A DNA stretch of 64,000 nt from Quinella sp. 2Q5 (GCA_015206785.1 JADEZQ010000007.1:1-64000), one strand, 5' to 3'. Numbered from the stretch's first letter, positions 7,403 through 16,607 are shown. Numbers and translations: made by a program. The notes: generated from the sequence alone by a model not told the origin.

Positions 7403-8662
7403 TTAGTTGAGGTGGGCGGCGCGCTCGGCGGGTGTGGCAATTTCGGTTATCCTCACGCCAAAGTTTTCGTCAATGACGACGACTTCACCCTTGGCGAGGA
7501 AGTGACCGTTGACTTGGATTTCGACGGGTTCGCCTGCAAGTTTGTCAAGCTCGACTATGGAGCCGGTGGACAGATCCAGAATTTCCTTGATGGTTTTCTT
7601 CGTGCGCCCGAGTTCCACGGTGATTTGGAGCGGCACGTCCAGAATCAGCCCGATGTTGGCTTCGTTGATTTGGACGGGCTCTGTGGAAAGCGGCGTGAAC
7701 TGCGCGGGCGACACGGGCATATTCGTTACTACGTTCGGTTGCATTTGCTGACCCCCGTAACCGTAGCCGGGCGGCGGATAATTTTGCGGTGGTGGATAAT
7801 TTTGTTGCGGATAATTTTGTTGCGGATAATTCTGTTGCGGCGCAGGTTGAGATGTCGGTTGAGCTGCCGGAGCCGGTGCCGGAGCCGGTGCCGCGGGAGC
7901 AGGCGTCGGTGGAGGGGCGGGTGTCTGCTGAGGAGCGGGAGCGGATTCTTCGGCACCGCCGCCCATCAAAGCTTCGACCATCTCTTTGGCGACCTTGACG
8001 CTGAGTATCTGCATTATCTCGCTGTCAATGAGCCCGTCAACTTCCATGCGGAAAGCAGCGCGCACCATCGGTTCGTTGCTGTTGATAACCTCGCTGACGA
8101 CGTCTTCCTTGCCGAAGTCGACCAGGTTGACCTTGGGCGGGGAGATATCGATTTTCTTGCTGAACATCGTCGACAGACTCGTTGCCACCGCGCCCATCAT
8201 CTGGTTCATCGCCTCGCCGACGGCGGACATGTGGATTTCGTTGAGTTCGGTATCGGGGTTAGTGCCGTCGCCGCCCATCATCAAATCGGCAATGACCGCG
8301 GCGTCCGACGCCTGAATCGCGAAGACGTTGTTGCCGTCAATGCCGACGGTGTAAGCGACTTCCACGACCAGATACGGCAACGGGTAATGCTGTTGAATGA
8401 CGTTCATCGGCGCGACGGTGACCGACGGTGTCGTTATGTTGACCTTGTGACCGAGCAGAGTGGAAAGGGTCGTCGCCGCCGAGCCCATCGATATGTTGCC
8501 GATTTCGCCGAGCGCGTCCTTTTCTATGTCGGACAGAATGCCTTCCATCTCGCCGCTGACTGCAGGGGCGGGTGCGCCCGAATCGTCCGAAGAATCGCCG
8601 CCGCCGGCTCCCGACAACAGCGCATCAATTTCAGCTTGCGACAAATCATTCATCATCGTCAT
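7403..8662 (-). CDS. fliY: Flagellar motor switch phosphatase FliY (CheC-FliN fusion)
   Basis: About 419 aa with three parts: an N-terminal peptide (LSQAEIDALLSG) like that of FliM/FliN; a CheC-type phosphatase domain with two active-site helices (DALGEIGNISMGSAAT and LNEIHMSAVGEAMNQMMG); a Pro/Gln-rich linker; and a C-terminal FliN domain (LDVPLQITVELGRTKKTIKEIL...VVIDENFGVRITEI). FliY forms the motor C-ring and removes phosphate from CheY-P. Several clustered ATGs are possible starts; the one at 8662 has GGAGAGG 9 nt upstream, while those at 8656 and 8653 are further away. It overlaps the end of fliM. Confidence 0.95.
   Translation of the reverse strand: MTMMNDLSQAEIDALLSGAGGGDSSDDSGAPAPAVSGEMEGILSDIEKDALGEIGNISMGSAATTLSTLLGHKVNITTPSVTVAPMNVIQQHYPLPYLVVEVAYTVGIDGNNVFAIQASDAAVIADLMMGGDGTNPDTELNEIHMSAVGEAMNQMMGAVATSLSTMFSKKIDISPPKVNLVDFGKEDVVSEVINSNEPMVRAAFRMEVDGLIDSEIMQILSVKVAKEMVEALMGGGAEESAPAPQQTPAPPPTPAPAAPAPAPAPAAQPTSQPAPQQNYPQQNYPQQNYPPPQNYPPPGYGYGGQQMQPNVVTNMPVSPAQFTPLSTEPVQINEANIGLILDVPLQITVELGRTKKTIKEILDLSTGSIVELDKLAGEPVEIQVNGHFLAKGEVVVIDENFGVRITEIATPAERAAHLN
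7771..7842 (-). repeat. 15-bp in-frame repeat coding QQNYP in FliY
   Basis: Tandem 15-bp units encode QQNYP, QQNYP, QQNYP, then PPQNYPPP in the linker between the CheC-like and FliN domains. The units keep the reading frame, so the linker can change length without breaking the gene. Confidence 0.8.
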
Positions 8663-9659
8663 CAGCCGCATCCTCTCCTTTTTGTACGACTTGAGTTATC
8701 TGCACCGCCAGCTTCTTGCCGAAGGTGCCGGGTCTGCAATAGAATTTCGGGTTCGTGCCGACCATGCAGGGGAAATCTTCTTTGACCTTGGTGTTGAGTT
8801 GCAGGACGTCACCGAAACCGAGCGTTAGGAATTCGCGAATGGAAATTTGCACGCGCCCGACTTCCACGACGAGCGGGACTTTCGTCCTGTCGAGCTTCTT
8901 GCGGATAACTTCCGCCTGCCCGCTGCGTTCGTCTTTGGCAACGGACGCGGCAACCCAGAACGTTGTGGTCAGCTTGGACATAATCGGTTCCAACACCAGA
9001 TACGGAATGCAGATGTTCATCATGCTTTCCACTTCGCCGAGCTTTGTGTGCAAGGTGACGATAACGACCATGTCGTTTGGCGGGACGATCTGCGTGAACT
9101 GCGGGTTGGACTCCGTCGCCTCAAGAATCGGATTCATCGGCGTGACGTTCGACCAAGATTCTTTGAAGCGTTCCATTGCCGAATTGACGAAGCGGCGCAT
9201 AACTGCATCTTCGATTTCGGTCAGCACGCGCGTTTTGATTGCCGTGGTGCCGTCCCCGCCAAAGACTCGGTCAAGATACGCGAACGCAATCTCCGAGCTG
9301 ATCTCGAAGATGATGTTGCCCTTCAGCGGCGGCACGCCGAGTATCGTTATCACGCTGGGGTTGGCGAGAGATTGCACGAATTCCTGATAGGTCAGCTGTT
9401 CGACCGAGGCGACGTCGACATTGACGAGCGTGCGCAGGTGCGAGCTCATGTACGTGTTCAAAAGCCGCGCGAAGCTCTCGTGCAACATGTAGAGCGTGCG
9501 AATTTGGTCTTTGGAAAATTTGTCGGGTCGCTTGAAGTCGTAGACTTTGATCTTCTTGCTGGTCTCTTCTTGCTTGAGCGTTTCGAGCGATGATGAATCT
9601 TCGTTGGCGGCGGCAAGAAGCTTATCTATTTCCTCCTGTGTCAGAATATCGACAGACAA
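8646..9659 (-). CDS. fliM: Flagellar motor switch protein FliM
   Basis: A 337-aa protein with the CheY-binding N-terminal peptide (LTQEEIDKLLAA), the middle CheC-like domain (VFGGDG, then FVNSAMERFKESW) and a C-terminal FliN-like domain (VEVGRVQISIREFLTLGFGDVLQL). It forms the C-ring that sets the direction of motor rotation. The last codons overlap the fliY start. Confidence 0.97.
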   Translation of the reverse strand: MSVDILTQEEIDKLLAAANEDSSSLETLKQEETSKKIKVYDFKRPDKFSKDQIRTLYMLHESFARLLNTYMSSHLRTLVNVDVASVEQLTYQEFVQSLANPSVITILGVPPLKGNIIFEISSEIAFAYLDRVFGGDGTTAIKTRVLTEIEDAVMRRFVNSAMERFKESWSNVTPMNPILEATESNPQFTQIVPPNDMVVIVTLHTKLGEVESMMNICIPYLVLEPIMSKLTTTFWVAASVAKDERSGQAEVIRKKLDRTKVPLVVEVGRVQISIREFLTLGFGDVLQLNTKVKEDFPCMVGTNPKFYCRPGTFGKKLAVQITQVVQKGEDAADDDDE

Positions 9660-9686
9660 GGTTTTCCCTCCTTACGTCACGGAAAG

Positions 9687-10232
9687 TTATTGCAAGAGGA
9701 AACTGGTGATGTAGACGTCGTAGACGGAACCACCGCCGAGCGCGGCATTGAGCGCGTCCTTGAATTGTTTCTTGAACTCGTCTTGCTTTTCGGCGTCGAA
9801 GTCCTCAAGCTTGGAGGAGCGCAGGAATTGCGTGGCGACGTCGTTGACTTTGACTTCGGCGTCGGGCTGGAGCGTGTTGGTCTCTTCGTTGATGACGGAT
9901 TTCTTCCCGGGGTTGAACTCGACGATGATTGACGCCTTGAGGTATTTGCCACTGCGCGGACCGCCGACATTGACGAGAATGCCTTCTTTGGGGTCGCCGA
10001 GCTTAACGAAGACGCCCGAATCGTGGTAGCGCGGAGCAGACTCTTCGTATTCGCCGCCGCCCTGGGGAATGTCGCTCATAACTTTGGTGACGACGAAAAG
10101 TGATATCCCCGCCGCCAGAGCCAAGCCGACGATTACAAGCACGATGATCATTGCGATTTTCTTGCGTTGCGACTGCTGCGCGGGAGGAGCTGCGGGAACG
10201 GCAGTCTCGACTTCCTTTTCTTCTTCCGGCAT
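9687..10232 (-). CDS. fliL: Flagellar basal-body-associated protein FliL
   Basis: A 181-aa single-pass membrane protein: a short Glu/Ala/Pro-rich cytoplasmic start, one helix (KKIAMIIVLVIVGLALAAGISLFVV) and a periplasmic domain ending in VYDVYITSFLLQ, the FliL C-terminal pattern. FliL surrounds the stator and supports torque. It sits between flbD and fliM, its standard place. Confidence 0.93.
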   Translation of the reverse strand: MPEEEKEVETAVPAAPPAQQSQRKKIAMIIVLVIVGLALAAGISLFVVTKVMSDIPQGGGEYEESAPRYHDSGVFVKLGDPKEGILVNVGGPRSGKYLKASIIVEFNPGKKSVINEETNTLQPDAEVKVNDVATQFLRSSKLEDFDAEKQDEFKKQFKDALNAALGGGSVYDVYITSFLLQ

Positions 10233-10247
10233 AAGTGTTTTCCTCCG

Positions 10248-10448
10248 TTACACAGTTCTGAGCGCGCGGCGATATTTCATCACGCGGCGCACCACTTCTT
10301 CGGCGGGCTCTTCGACGATGAGCTTCTTCTCGTTGACAAGAGTGATGACCGTGTCGGGCGTCGTCTCGATCGTTTGGATAAGTTCCGCGTTCAAGATGAA
10401 TTCCCCGCGTTTAGTCGCGTCCGAATTAAATTTCGTGAGCTTAATCAT
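10248..10448 (-). CDS. flbD: Flagellar FlbD family protein
   Basis: A 66-aa protein starting MIKLTKFN and containing GEFILNAELIQTIETTPDTVITLVNEKKLIVEEPAEEVVRRV, the FlbD family pattern found at the head of clostridial flagellar export operons. Its exact job is not well known. This is the first gene of the visible flagellar operon; GGGAGGTC lies just upstream of the ATG. Confidence 0.9.
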   Translation of the reverse strand: MIKLTKFNSDATKRGEFILNAELIQTIETTPDTVITLVNEKKLIVEEPAEEVVRRVMKYRRALRTV

Positions 10449-10587
10449 TGATTGACCTCCCGTGAATTTGTTGGTGAAAATCTTCGCCGCGAACGTTCAA
10501 ATCCCCTTCACCGGCAAATCAAAAAAATTTCCGCGAAAATATTCTACACCCGCGCCGCGCTTTGTCAATACCGCCGTCGTCGCAAGT

Positions 10588-10616
10588 TTGACACTCAAAA
10601 TTTTTGCACGTATAAT
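10588..10616 (+). promoter_or_regulatory. Consensus sigma-70 promoter of typA
   Basis: TTGACA at 10588-10593 and TATAAT at 10611-10616 are separated by exactly 17 nt, a perfect match to consensus. The spacer contains AAAATTTTT. The typA start lies about 30 nt downstream of the -10 box. Confidence 0.9.
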
Positions 10617-10644
10617 AGCCCAAGTTTGCAAAGGGGGCAACACT

Positions 10645-12462
10645 ATGGGAGTTAATTCCGAGCGCAGGAACATAGCAATCATTGCGCACGTCGACCACGG
10701 CAAGACTACGCTCGTCGACGCGATGTTGAAACAAAGTCATATCTTCCGCAAGAACGAGCAGGTGGCAGAACGCGTCATGGACAGCGGCGATTTGGAACGC
10801 GAACGCGGCATCACGATTCTGTCGAAGAACACGGCTATTCTTTACCGCGGCGTCAAGATAAACATCGTCGACACGCCCGGGCACGCAGATTTCGGCGGCG
10901 AAGTCGAACGCGTGCTCAACATGGTCGACGGTGTTTTGCTTTTGGTGGACGCCTTCGAAGGACCAATGCCGCAGACCAAATACGTCCTGCGCAAGGCTCT
11001 TGAACACAAGTTGAAACCCATCGTCGTCATCAACAAGATTGACCGACCCGAAGCGCGCGTCGAAGAAGTTTATGACGAGGTGCTCGAACTTTTCATGGAG
11101 CTCGACGCCGACGACGAACAGCTTGACTTCCCCGTCATCTACACCGCCGCCAAGCAGGGCATTGCCAAGCGCGACATTCACGACGACAACCGAGACCTTC
11201 AGCCGCTGATGGACACGATCCTCAAAGAAATTCCGCCGCCCGTCGGCGAACTTGACGCGCCGCTGCAAATGGTCATCACCACGCTTGAAGCTGACGATTA
11301 CGTCGGCAAGATTGCAATCGGTCGCGTTCAGCGCGGACGCATTCGTTCGGGCGAAGTCATTGCGCTCATGAGCGAAGGCAATATCAAACGCGCCAAGGTC
11401 GGAAAAGTTTTCACCTATGACGGCTTGAACCGCGTCGAGACCCCCGAAGCCGAGATGGGCGAGATTGTTGCGCTCACAGGTTTGGCGGACGTCTCGATTG
11501 GCGACACCGTTGCCGACGCCGAAAACCCCGAAGCTCTCCCGTCAATCCGCGTGGACGAGCCGACGCTGAGCGTCACCTTCGGCGTGAACACCAGCCCGTT
11601 TGCCGGCAAGGAAGGGCAGTTCGTCACCAGCCGCCACATTCGCGACAGACTCTTCAAGGAGGCGCAGACCAACGTCGCCTTGCGCGTTGAGGAGACTGAT
11701 TCAGCCGACGTGTTCAAAGTCAGCGGGCGCGGCGAACTTCATCTGTCCATTCTGATTGAGACGATGCGCCGCGAAGGTTACGAAATGCAAATCGGCAAGC
11801 CCGAAGTCGTCTACAAAATCCGCGACGGCAAACGCTACGAGCCGATTGAAAACTTGACGGTCGAAGTCTCGCAGGATTACATGGGCACCGTCATGGAGTC
11901 GCTTGGTCGCCGCAAAGCCGAGCTCAAGAACATGCAGAACGTCGCAGGTTACATGCGGCTGAACTTCCTGATCCCTGCGCGTGGACTCATCGGCTTCCGT
12001 TCAGAACTTTTGACATCGACGCGCGGCAACGGAATCATGAACCACGTATTCCACGGCTACGAGCCCTACAAAGGCGACATCCCCGGTCGCAGCCGCGGCA
12101 GCCTCGTCGCCTTCGAGATGGGCGAGACCACCGGCTACGGAATCTTCAACCTGCAAGACCGCGGCGTCATGTTCATCGAGCCCGGGCAAAAAGTTTATGA
12201 GGGAATGATCGTCGGCGAGAACTCCCGCGAGATGGACATCGATATCAACCCCTGCAAGCAGAAACATCAGACCAATATCCGTTCGAGCAGCTCCGACGAA
12301 GCGATTCGTTTGGTGCCGCCGCGCATCATGAGCCTTGAACAGGCAATGGAATACATCAACGACGACGAACTGGTCGAGGTCACTCCGCAAAGCATCCGCC
12401 TGCGCAAAGCCGTTTTGGATCGCGTGACTCGTGGTCGCGCCGCAAAGAACGCCCGCAAATAA
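10645..12462 (+). CDS. typA: Ribosome-associated GTPase TypA/BipA
   Basis: A 605-aa translational GTPase of the EF-G type. G-motifs are visible: [10 protein letters not shown] (G1), RGITI (G2), [12 protein letters not shown] (G3) and NKIDRP (G4). The C-terminal half has the BipA-specific [15 protein letters not shown] and [20 protein letters not shown] segments. TypA assists 50S assembly and growth under stress or cold. The ATG at 10645 with AAGGGGG 6-7 nt upstream is chosen; the open frame extends 61 codons further upstream but across the promoter. Two copies of the 162-bp repeat follow its stop codon at once. Confidence 0.97.
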   Translation: MGVNSERRNIAIIAHVDHGKTTLVDAMLKQSHIFRKNEQVAERVMDSGDLERERGITILSKNTAILYRGVKINIVDTPGHADFGGEVERVLNMVDGVLLLVDAFEGPMPQTKYVLRKALEHKLKPIVVINKIDRPEARVEEVYDEVLELFMELDADDEQLDFPVIYTAAKQGIAKRDIHDDNRDLQPLMDTILKEIPPPVGELDAPLQMVITTLEADDYVGKIAIGRVQRGRIRSGEVIALMSEGNIKRAKVGKVFTYDGLNRVETPEAEMGEIVALTGLADVSIGDTVADAENPEALPSIRVDEPTLSVTFGVNTSPFAGKEGQFVTSRHIRDRLFKEAQTNVALRVEETDSADVFKVSGRGELHLSILIETMRREGYEMQIGKPEVVYKIRDGKRYEPIENLTVEVSQDYMGTVMESLGRRKAELKNMQNVAGYMRLNFLIPARGLIGFRSELLTSTRGNGIMNHVFHGYEPYKGDIPGRSRGSLVAFEMGETTGYGIFNLQDRGVMFIEPGQKVYEGMIVGENSREMDIDINPCKQKHQTNIRSSSSDEAIRLVPPRIMSLEQAMEYINDDELVEVTPQSIRLRKAVLDRVTRGRAAKNARK

Positions 12463-12466
12463 TTTC

Positions 12467-12628
12467 CGTCACCCGTTGAAGTCAGCGACAACGAGGCCGC
12501 CCATGGACGGGCGGCCGCCGGCATACGACGACGTGATGCGTCGTTGCCGGCTCGGAGGTCCTTTTCTTTGCTACTTTCTTTTGGACCGGCAAAAGAAAGT
12601 AGATCTAAACGCAAACGCAGTGAGCAAC
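12467..12628 (+). repeat. 162-bp structured repeat, copy 1
   Basis: First of a tandem pair. The unit begins CGTCACCCGT and ends GCAGTGAGCAAC. It contains three inverted repeats: GGCCGCCC/GGGCGGCC; GCCGGCA-ACGACG/CGTCGT-TGCCGGC; and CTACTTTCTTTTG/CAAAAGAAAGTAG. It differs from copy 2 at only three positions. The region between typA and the sigma factor (12463-12955) holds these two copies and no convincing gene. Confidence 0.9.
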
Positions 12629-12659
12629 AGCAGACGCAGTCATCAACCGCCGACGTCAA

Positions 12660-12821
12660 CGTCACCCGTTAAAGTCAGCGACAACGAGGCCGCCCATGGA
12701 CGGGCGGCCGCCGGCATACGACGACGTGATGCGTCGTTGCCGGCTCGGAGGTCCTTTTCTTTGCTACTTTCTTTTGGACCCGCAAAAGAAAGTAGATCTA
12801 AATGCAAACGCAGTGAGCAAC
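12660..12821 (+). repeat. 162-bp structured repeat, copy 2
   Basis: Same orientation and exact length as copy 1, with a 31-bp spacer between them. Three base differences from copy 1 indicate recent duplication or gene conversion. A short degenerate tail (ACGCAACTCGTTGCAGTC) follows before the sigma factor gene. Confidence 0.9.
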
Positions 12822-12955
12822 GACATCAGCAGACGCAACTCGTTGCAGTCAGCAGACATCAGCAAACGCCCGCAAATAATTTCCACAGCCTGAAGGATTA
12901 ACCCGCCGCCGTATCGAAAGTTGCAAAAAATTTCTCGAAGAAGGCGGTGGACGTC

Positions 12956-13681
12956 ATGATGGACGACGAAGTCAAATTTCCGGGGGACGTGGAACTTTAT
13001 CTGGAGGAAGTGCGGCGCATACCGCTGCTTTCCGCGCAGGAATTTCACACGCTGTTGCTTCGTGCGGCGGACGGCGACGAAGATTCTCAGATTGAACTTG
13101 TCAACGCAAACCTGCGGCTGGTCGTCAACATCGCACGCAATTACATCGGTCACGGCGCGGCGTTCAACGATCTGATCCAAGAGGGCAACATCGGGCTGAT
13201 GAAGGCGGTCAGGAAGTTCGCGACCAAGGGCTCCGCCACATTCACCGAATACGCCGAAGAATGCATCGAAGCGGCTATCGTGCGCGGCTTGAACCGAATG
13301 AATCCCGCCGCAGTCTCATTGGATACGCCCGTTGATGAACAGACTTACAACGACAAGGACGCCTTCGCCGTCGAGGGCGACTTCGTCGAGGGTATGACGC
13401 TTGCCGACTTCGTTGAGGACAGCAAGACGCCCGACCACTTCGACCGCGTCAACCGCTTGCAGATGGCAGAGCTCCTGCGCGAAGTCTTGAGCACTTTGAC
13501 GCCGCACGAAAGAAAAGTTCTGTCGTTACGCTTCGGACTGGAAGACGGCAAGATGCGTTCGCCCGACGAGGTCGCGAAAATTTTTCGAGTCAGCGGCACC
13601 GCCGTGCAGAACGTCGAATCCAAAGCACTGGGCAAGCTCCGACACTGCTCACGCTCCGCCAAGCTCAAGGACTTCTATTGA
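12956..13681 (+). CDS. Divergent sigma-70 family RNA polymerase sigma factor
   Basis: About 241 aa. Region 1.2 (DVELYLEEVRRIPLLSAQE), region 2.1-2.2 (LVNANLRLVVNIARNYIGHGAAFNDLIQEGNIGLMKAVRKF) and region 4 with a helix-turn-helix (LTPHERKVLSLRFGLEDGKMRSPDEVAKIFRVSGTAVQNVESKALGKLR) are clear. Region 2.3-2.4, which melts and reads the -10 box, is unusual: the normal YATWWIRQAI is replaced by YAEECIEAAIV. It lacks region 1.1 and has a short region 3. It is therefore probably an alternative factor and not the main RpoD. The ATG at 12956 is chosen; a GTG three codons earlier lies almost on the AAGAAGG site. Confidence 0.88.
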   Translation: MMDDEVKFPGDVELYLEEVRRIPLLSAQEFHTLLLRAADGDEDSQIELVNANLRLVVNIARNYIGHGAAFNDLIQEGNIGLMKAVRKFATKGSATFTEYAEECIEAAIVRGLNRMNPAAVSLDTPVDEQTYNDKDAFAVEGDFVEGMTLADFVEDSKTPDHFDRVNRLQMAELLREVLSTLTPHERKVLSLRFGLEDGKMRSPDEVAKIFRVSGTAVQNVESKALGKLRHCSRSAKLKDFY

Positions 13682-13714
13682 CGAACGATACCTGAATTTT
13701 TTTTGAAAACCCCT

Positions 13715-13743
13715 TTGCAATTTGCGAAAGCCTGTGCTAGAAT
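13715..13743 (+). promoter_or_regulatory. Sigma-70-type promoter of sepF
   Basis: TTGCAA at 13715-13720 and TAGAAT at 13738-13743 are separated by 17 nt, in the gap between the sigma factor and sepF. Confidence 0.75.
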
Positions 13744-13791
13744 GAGCGCGCTTATATCAGAAGCAAAACCATAGCGGAAGGGCGATTGTTT

Positions 13792-14400
13792 ATGAAGATT
13801 ATGGATTGGGTGCGAAAGTTCACGGATATACTCATGCCGATTGAAAACGTCGAGGAAGAGGAGGAAGCTAAGGAAACCAAGAAGGCTGAAGCTAAGACCG
13901 CCGAACCTAGACGTGAACAGCAGACCCCGCAAGAGATGCAGCCGGAAGCGCAAATTTATCAGGCGGAAAAACGTGCGGCAACGGCCGGCGGGACGATGAC
14001 CTTCACGCGCAACGGCGGAATGGTTACCACTTCCGACAACGGCGTCACGTCCATGGGCGGCGTTCGCTACGAGGCATACAGCTCCGAAACTTCCGTTAGA
14101 CCCAGCTTGGCAGTAGTCAAAACTCCGCAGCTCACCGTTAAAGTTTACACGCCGAAAAGTTTTGATGAACAGGCTCAACAAATCGTTAACGACTTGCTCA
14201 AACGCAACGCCGTCATCGTGAACTTGGAGGGCGTTGAAGATCCCGACCGCCAGCGCATTTGCGATTTCGTCATTGGTGCCGTGTACACCATCGACGGCAA
14301 GGCAGAGAAGGTCTCCGACAAAATCATCCTGTACATGCCAAACAACGTCGATTATGAGCAGGCAGCGTCAACGATTTCTTCCATGCGTCGTTACAATTGA
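13792..14400 (+). CDS. sepF: Cell division protein SepF
   Basis: A 202-aa protein with the SepF layout: an N-terminal amphipathic segment (MKIMDWVRKFTDILMPIE), an acidic and charged linker, and a C-terminal beta-rich domain (VYTPKSFDEQAQQIVNDLLKRNAVIVNLEGVEDPDRQRICDFVIGAVYTIDGKAEKVSDKIILYMP). SepF ties FtsZ filaments to the membrane in Firmicutes. The ATG at 13792 has GGAAGGG 9 nt upstream. It is not in the usual ylm-division cluster here; it stands alone between its own promoter and terminator. Confidence 0.94.
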   Translation: MKIMDWVRKFTDILMPIENVEEEEEAKETKKAEAKTAEPRREQQTPQEMQPEAQIYQAEKRAATAGGTMTFTRNGGMVTTSDNGVTSMGGVRYEAYSSETSVRPSLAVVKTPQLTVKVYTPKSFDEQAQQIVNDLLKRNAVIVNLEGVEDPDRQRICDFVIGAVYTIDGKAEKVSDKIILYMPNNVDYEQAASTISSMRRYN

Positions 14401-14430
14401 GAGGCGAGCGAACATCAATAGCGCAAAATC

Positions 14431-14465
14431 AAAACGGGCGTCCGAAGCGGGCGTCCGTTTTTGTT
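14431..14465 (+). terminator. Intrinsic terminator of sepF
   Basis: AAAACGGGCGTCCG pairs with CGGGCGTCCGTTTT across a 3-nt loop (14 pairs, two of them G-U), followed by a T-rich run. Confidence 0.85.
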
Positions 14466-14510
14466 TGCGAAAAAATTTTTTCGGCGCGTAACAAATTTCG
14501 TCGGCTCTCG

Positions 14511-14595
14511 TATAATTAGCATTCCAACCGATAAATCCCGAATTTCTCTGAAGTAATTCAATCCCCGATACTCAAGCGAGCGTCGGGGATTTTCG
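14511..14595 (+). ncRNA. Possible small RNA of about 70 nt
   Basis: A perfect TATAAT at 14511-14516 (with a weak GTAACA -35, 17 nt upstream) is followed at 14561-14590 by a hairpin ATCCCCGA/TCGGGGAT and TTTTCGTTT. sepF already has its own terminator upstream, and the kinase gene downstream runs the other way, so this second plus-strand terminator has no gene to serve. A short transcript from about 14523 to 14595 would explain it. No known RNA family is recognised; the hairpin could instead act weakly for the kinase gene. Confidence 0.35.
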
Positions 14596-14602
14596 TTTGC
14601 GT

Positions 14603-15895
14603 TCAACGTTTGGGAGTAACTTTGAGTTCGACGGTGAACTTGGTGCCTTCGCCGAGCTTAGACGCCACGGAAATTTTGCCGTCGTGTATTTTGACGATCT
14701 CCGCGGCGATTGCAAGTCCGAGACCGTTGCCGCCCATCTCACGCGAACGAGCCTTGTCCACGCGATAAAACCGTTCGAAAACTTTGTCGAGATCTTCGGG
14801 GGCGATGCCGATTCCGCTGTCCATCACGGCGAAGACCGCGCGAGTGTTGTCCACGCTCTCCAACCGGACGACGACCGCGCCGCCTTCGGGCGTGTACTTA
14901 ATCGCGTTGTCGACCAGGATAATCGCCAGCTGTTTGATGCGCTGTTCGTCGGCATTGATAATTGCCTTGCGGAAGTTTTCGCCGCTCAAGTGGATGTTTT
15001 TCTTCTCGGCAATGGGCGTCATCGTCCGAATGACCTGCTTGAGGATTTCCGTCAAGTCCAGCCGAACAATCTTGACCTTGAGCGCATTGTTGTCGGAGCG
15101 GGCAACCATCAGCAAATCGCTCACGAGGTTGGTCATCTTCTTGACTTCGCTCTTCAAATCTTCGAGCACCTGCCGCAGGAACGGTTCCTTAATCGACGGG
15201 TCCGCCAGCAACAAGTCCGCCGACGCCATGACCACGGCAAGGGGCGTGCGCAATTCGTGCGAGGCGTCCGCGGCGAACTGTTTCTGCTTGTCGTAGGCGT
15301 CTTTGAGCGGGAGCAGTGCCTTGCCTGCCAAGAAGAAGCCGATTGCCGAGGCGATGAGCAGCGCGACGAATCCGAGGACGATTTGCGCGTAGGTTGCCTT
15401 TTGCAGACCGGAATAGAGCGCGGTGACGTCCTTGCCGACGTATATGGTTTGGACGGCGTCTGCGGTGAGAATTTTTTTGCTCGTCATCATCACGGTGCTG
15501 AGCTGACCGGTTTCGTTGGAGTGGCTGAAAGTTTCCACCTGACCTTCGGGGATATTCCACGTCTCGATAACGTCCATGACGAACTGCTCAATGCGAAACG
15601 ACGCCCGCTCAAAACGAACAAGCCGCTTGTCCTCGGTGAAGATGTAAAAGAACAAGCGGTCGTTGACGCTGCGATAGTAGCGGTTCTCGTCGACGGCGTC
15701 GTCGGGGTTTTGCAGGTAGAATGTCTGCGCTTCGGCAACACCCGCGGCGGCGTCGGAGAGTTCTTGCGCCTGTTCGGAGAACATTGACCAGTTCATTGCC
15801 ATATGCATGACGAAGATTATCAACGCCATGAACAGGCACATGATAAGCGCGTAGGCAAAGGCGAGCCGTCGACGCGAACGCCCAAAGATTTCCAC
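14603..15895 (-). CDS. Membrane sensor histidine kinase
   Basis: A 430-aa kinase with two transmembrane helices (about residues 11-33 and 170-190) enclosing an extracytoplasmic sensor of about 135 residues. It then has a short linker, a HisKA domain with His213 (FAADASHELRTPLAVV) and a HATPase domain with N box (DNAIKYTPEGG), G1 (DSGIGI, about 359-364), F box and G2 (GNGLGLAIA). It autophosphorylates on His and passes phosphate to the regulator encoded one nucleotide upstream. The signal it senses is not evident. Confidence 0.93.
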   Translation of the reverse strand: MEIFGRSRRRLAFAYALIMCLFMALIIFVMHMAMNWSMFSEQAQELSDAAAGVAEAQTFYLQNPDDAVDENRYYRSVNDRLFFYIFTEDKRLVRFERASFRIEQFVMDVIETWNIPEGQVETFSHSNETGQLSTVMMTSKKILTADAVQTIYVGKDVTALYSGLQKATYAQIVLGFVALLIASAIGFFLAGKALLPLKDAYDKQKQFAADASHELRTPLAVVMASADLLLADPSIKEPFLRQVLEDLKSEVKKMTNLVSDLLMVARSDNNALKVKIVRLDLTEILKQVIRTMTPIAEKKNIHLSGENFRKAIINADEQRIKQLAIILVDNAIKYTPEGGAVVVRLESVDNTRAVFAVMDSGIGIAPEDLDKVFERFYRVDKARSREMGGNGLGLAIAAEIVKIHDGKISVASKLGEGTKFTVELKVTPKR

Positions 15896-15896
15896 G

Positions 15897-16574
15897 TTAC
15901 GCTTCCAGACGATAGCCGATGCCGCGCACGGTCTTAATCGCGATGGTGCCGTCGTCGACTTCGGTTAGCTTCTTGCGCAGAATCTTCATGTACGAATCGA
16001 TGTTGTTGGACGTGATGTCGCGTTCGAGTCCCCAGATTCTGTCGAGGATGATGTCGCGCGGAACGACGACGCCGAGGTTTTGCGCCAGCAGGTCGAAGAT
16101 TTGGAATTCGCGCGGGGAAAGCTGAATGACCTGATCCTTGCGCATGAGAACTTTGGTCGTGCGGTTCAATGTGAAGTCGCCGATGTCAATGACTTCCTGC
16201 TGAATCTTCTGCGTGGAACGTCTGCCCAGGGCTCTGAGGCGCGCGAGCAGTTCGTCGAATTCAAACGGCTTGACGAGATAATCGTCCGCGCCGGCGTCCA
16301 GACCCATCACGCGGTCTTCCACGGTGTCTCTGGCGGTGAGCATGAGTATCGCGCGTTCGTAGCCGGCTTCGCGCAGCTGTCGGCAGGCGTCGAGCCCCGA
16401 GACGTTCGGCATCATCCAATCCAGAATCAGAATGTCGTATTCGGAGTACATTGCGTATTCGAAGATATCCGCGCCGTTGGTGACCCATTCGACGTTGAAT
16501 TTATTTTGCGTGAGCATGTACTCGATCAGTTTGCCGAGGCGGCTGTCGTCTTCGGCGAGCAGAATTCTTATCAT
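15897..16574 (-). CDS. OmpR-family response regulator
   Basis: A 225-aa protein with a receiver domain (acidic LLAEDD, phosphorylated Asp52 in LILDWMMP, Lys in LVKPFEF) and a C-terminal winged-helix DNA-binding domain (LSPREFQIFDLLAQNLGVVVPRDIILDRIWG...NNIDSYMKILRKKL...IKTVRGIGYRLE). It is the partner of the adjacent histidine kinase. A TATAAT box lies upstream at 16613-16608. Target genes are unknown. Confidence 0.94.
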   Translation of the reverse strand: MIRILLAEDDSRLGKLIEYMLTQNKFNVEWVTNGADIFEYAMYSEYDILILDWMMPNVSGLDACRQLREAGYERAILMLTARDTVEDRVMGLDAGADDYLVKPFEFDELLARLRALGRRSTQKIQQEVIDIGDFTLNRTTKVLMRKDQVIQLSPREFQIFDLLAQNLGVVVPRDIILDRIWGLERDITSNNIDSYMKILRKKLTEVDDGTIAIKTVRGIGYRLEA

Positions 16575-16607
16575 CAGCCGATCACTCCCGAAAAAATATT
16601 TGCGCCG

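Noticed and set aside
12431..12901. Open frames in the repeat pair (with RPPMDGRPPAYDDVMRR-like translation)
   Set aside because: The same peptides recur at each repeat copy in both orientations, have no ribosome binding site, and are explained by the hairpin repeat.
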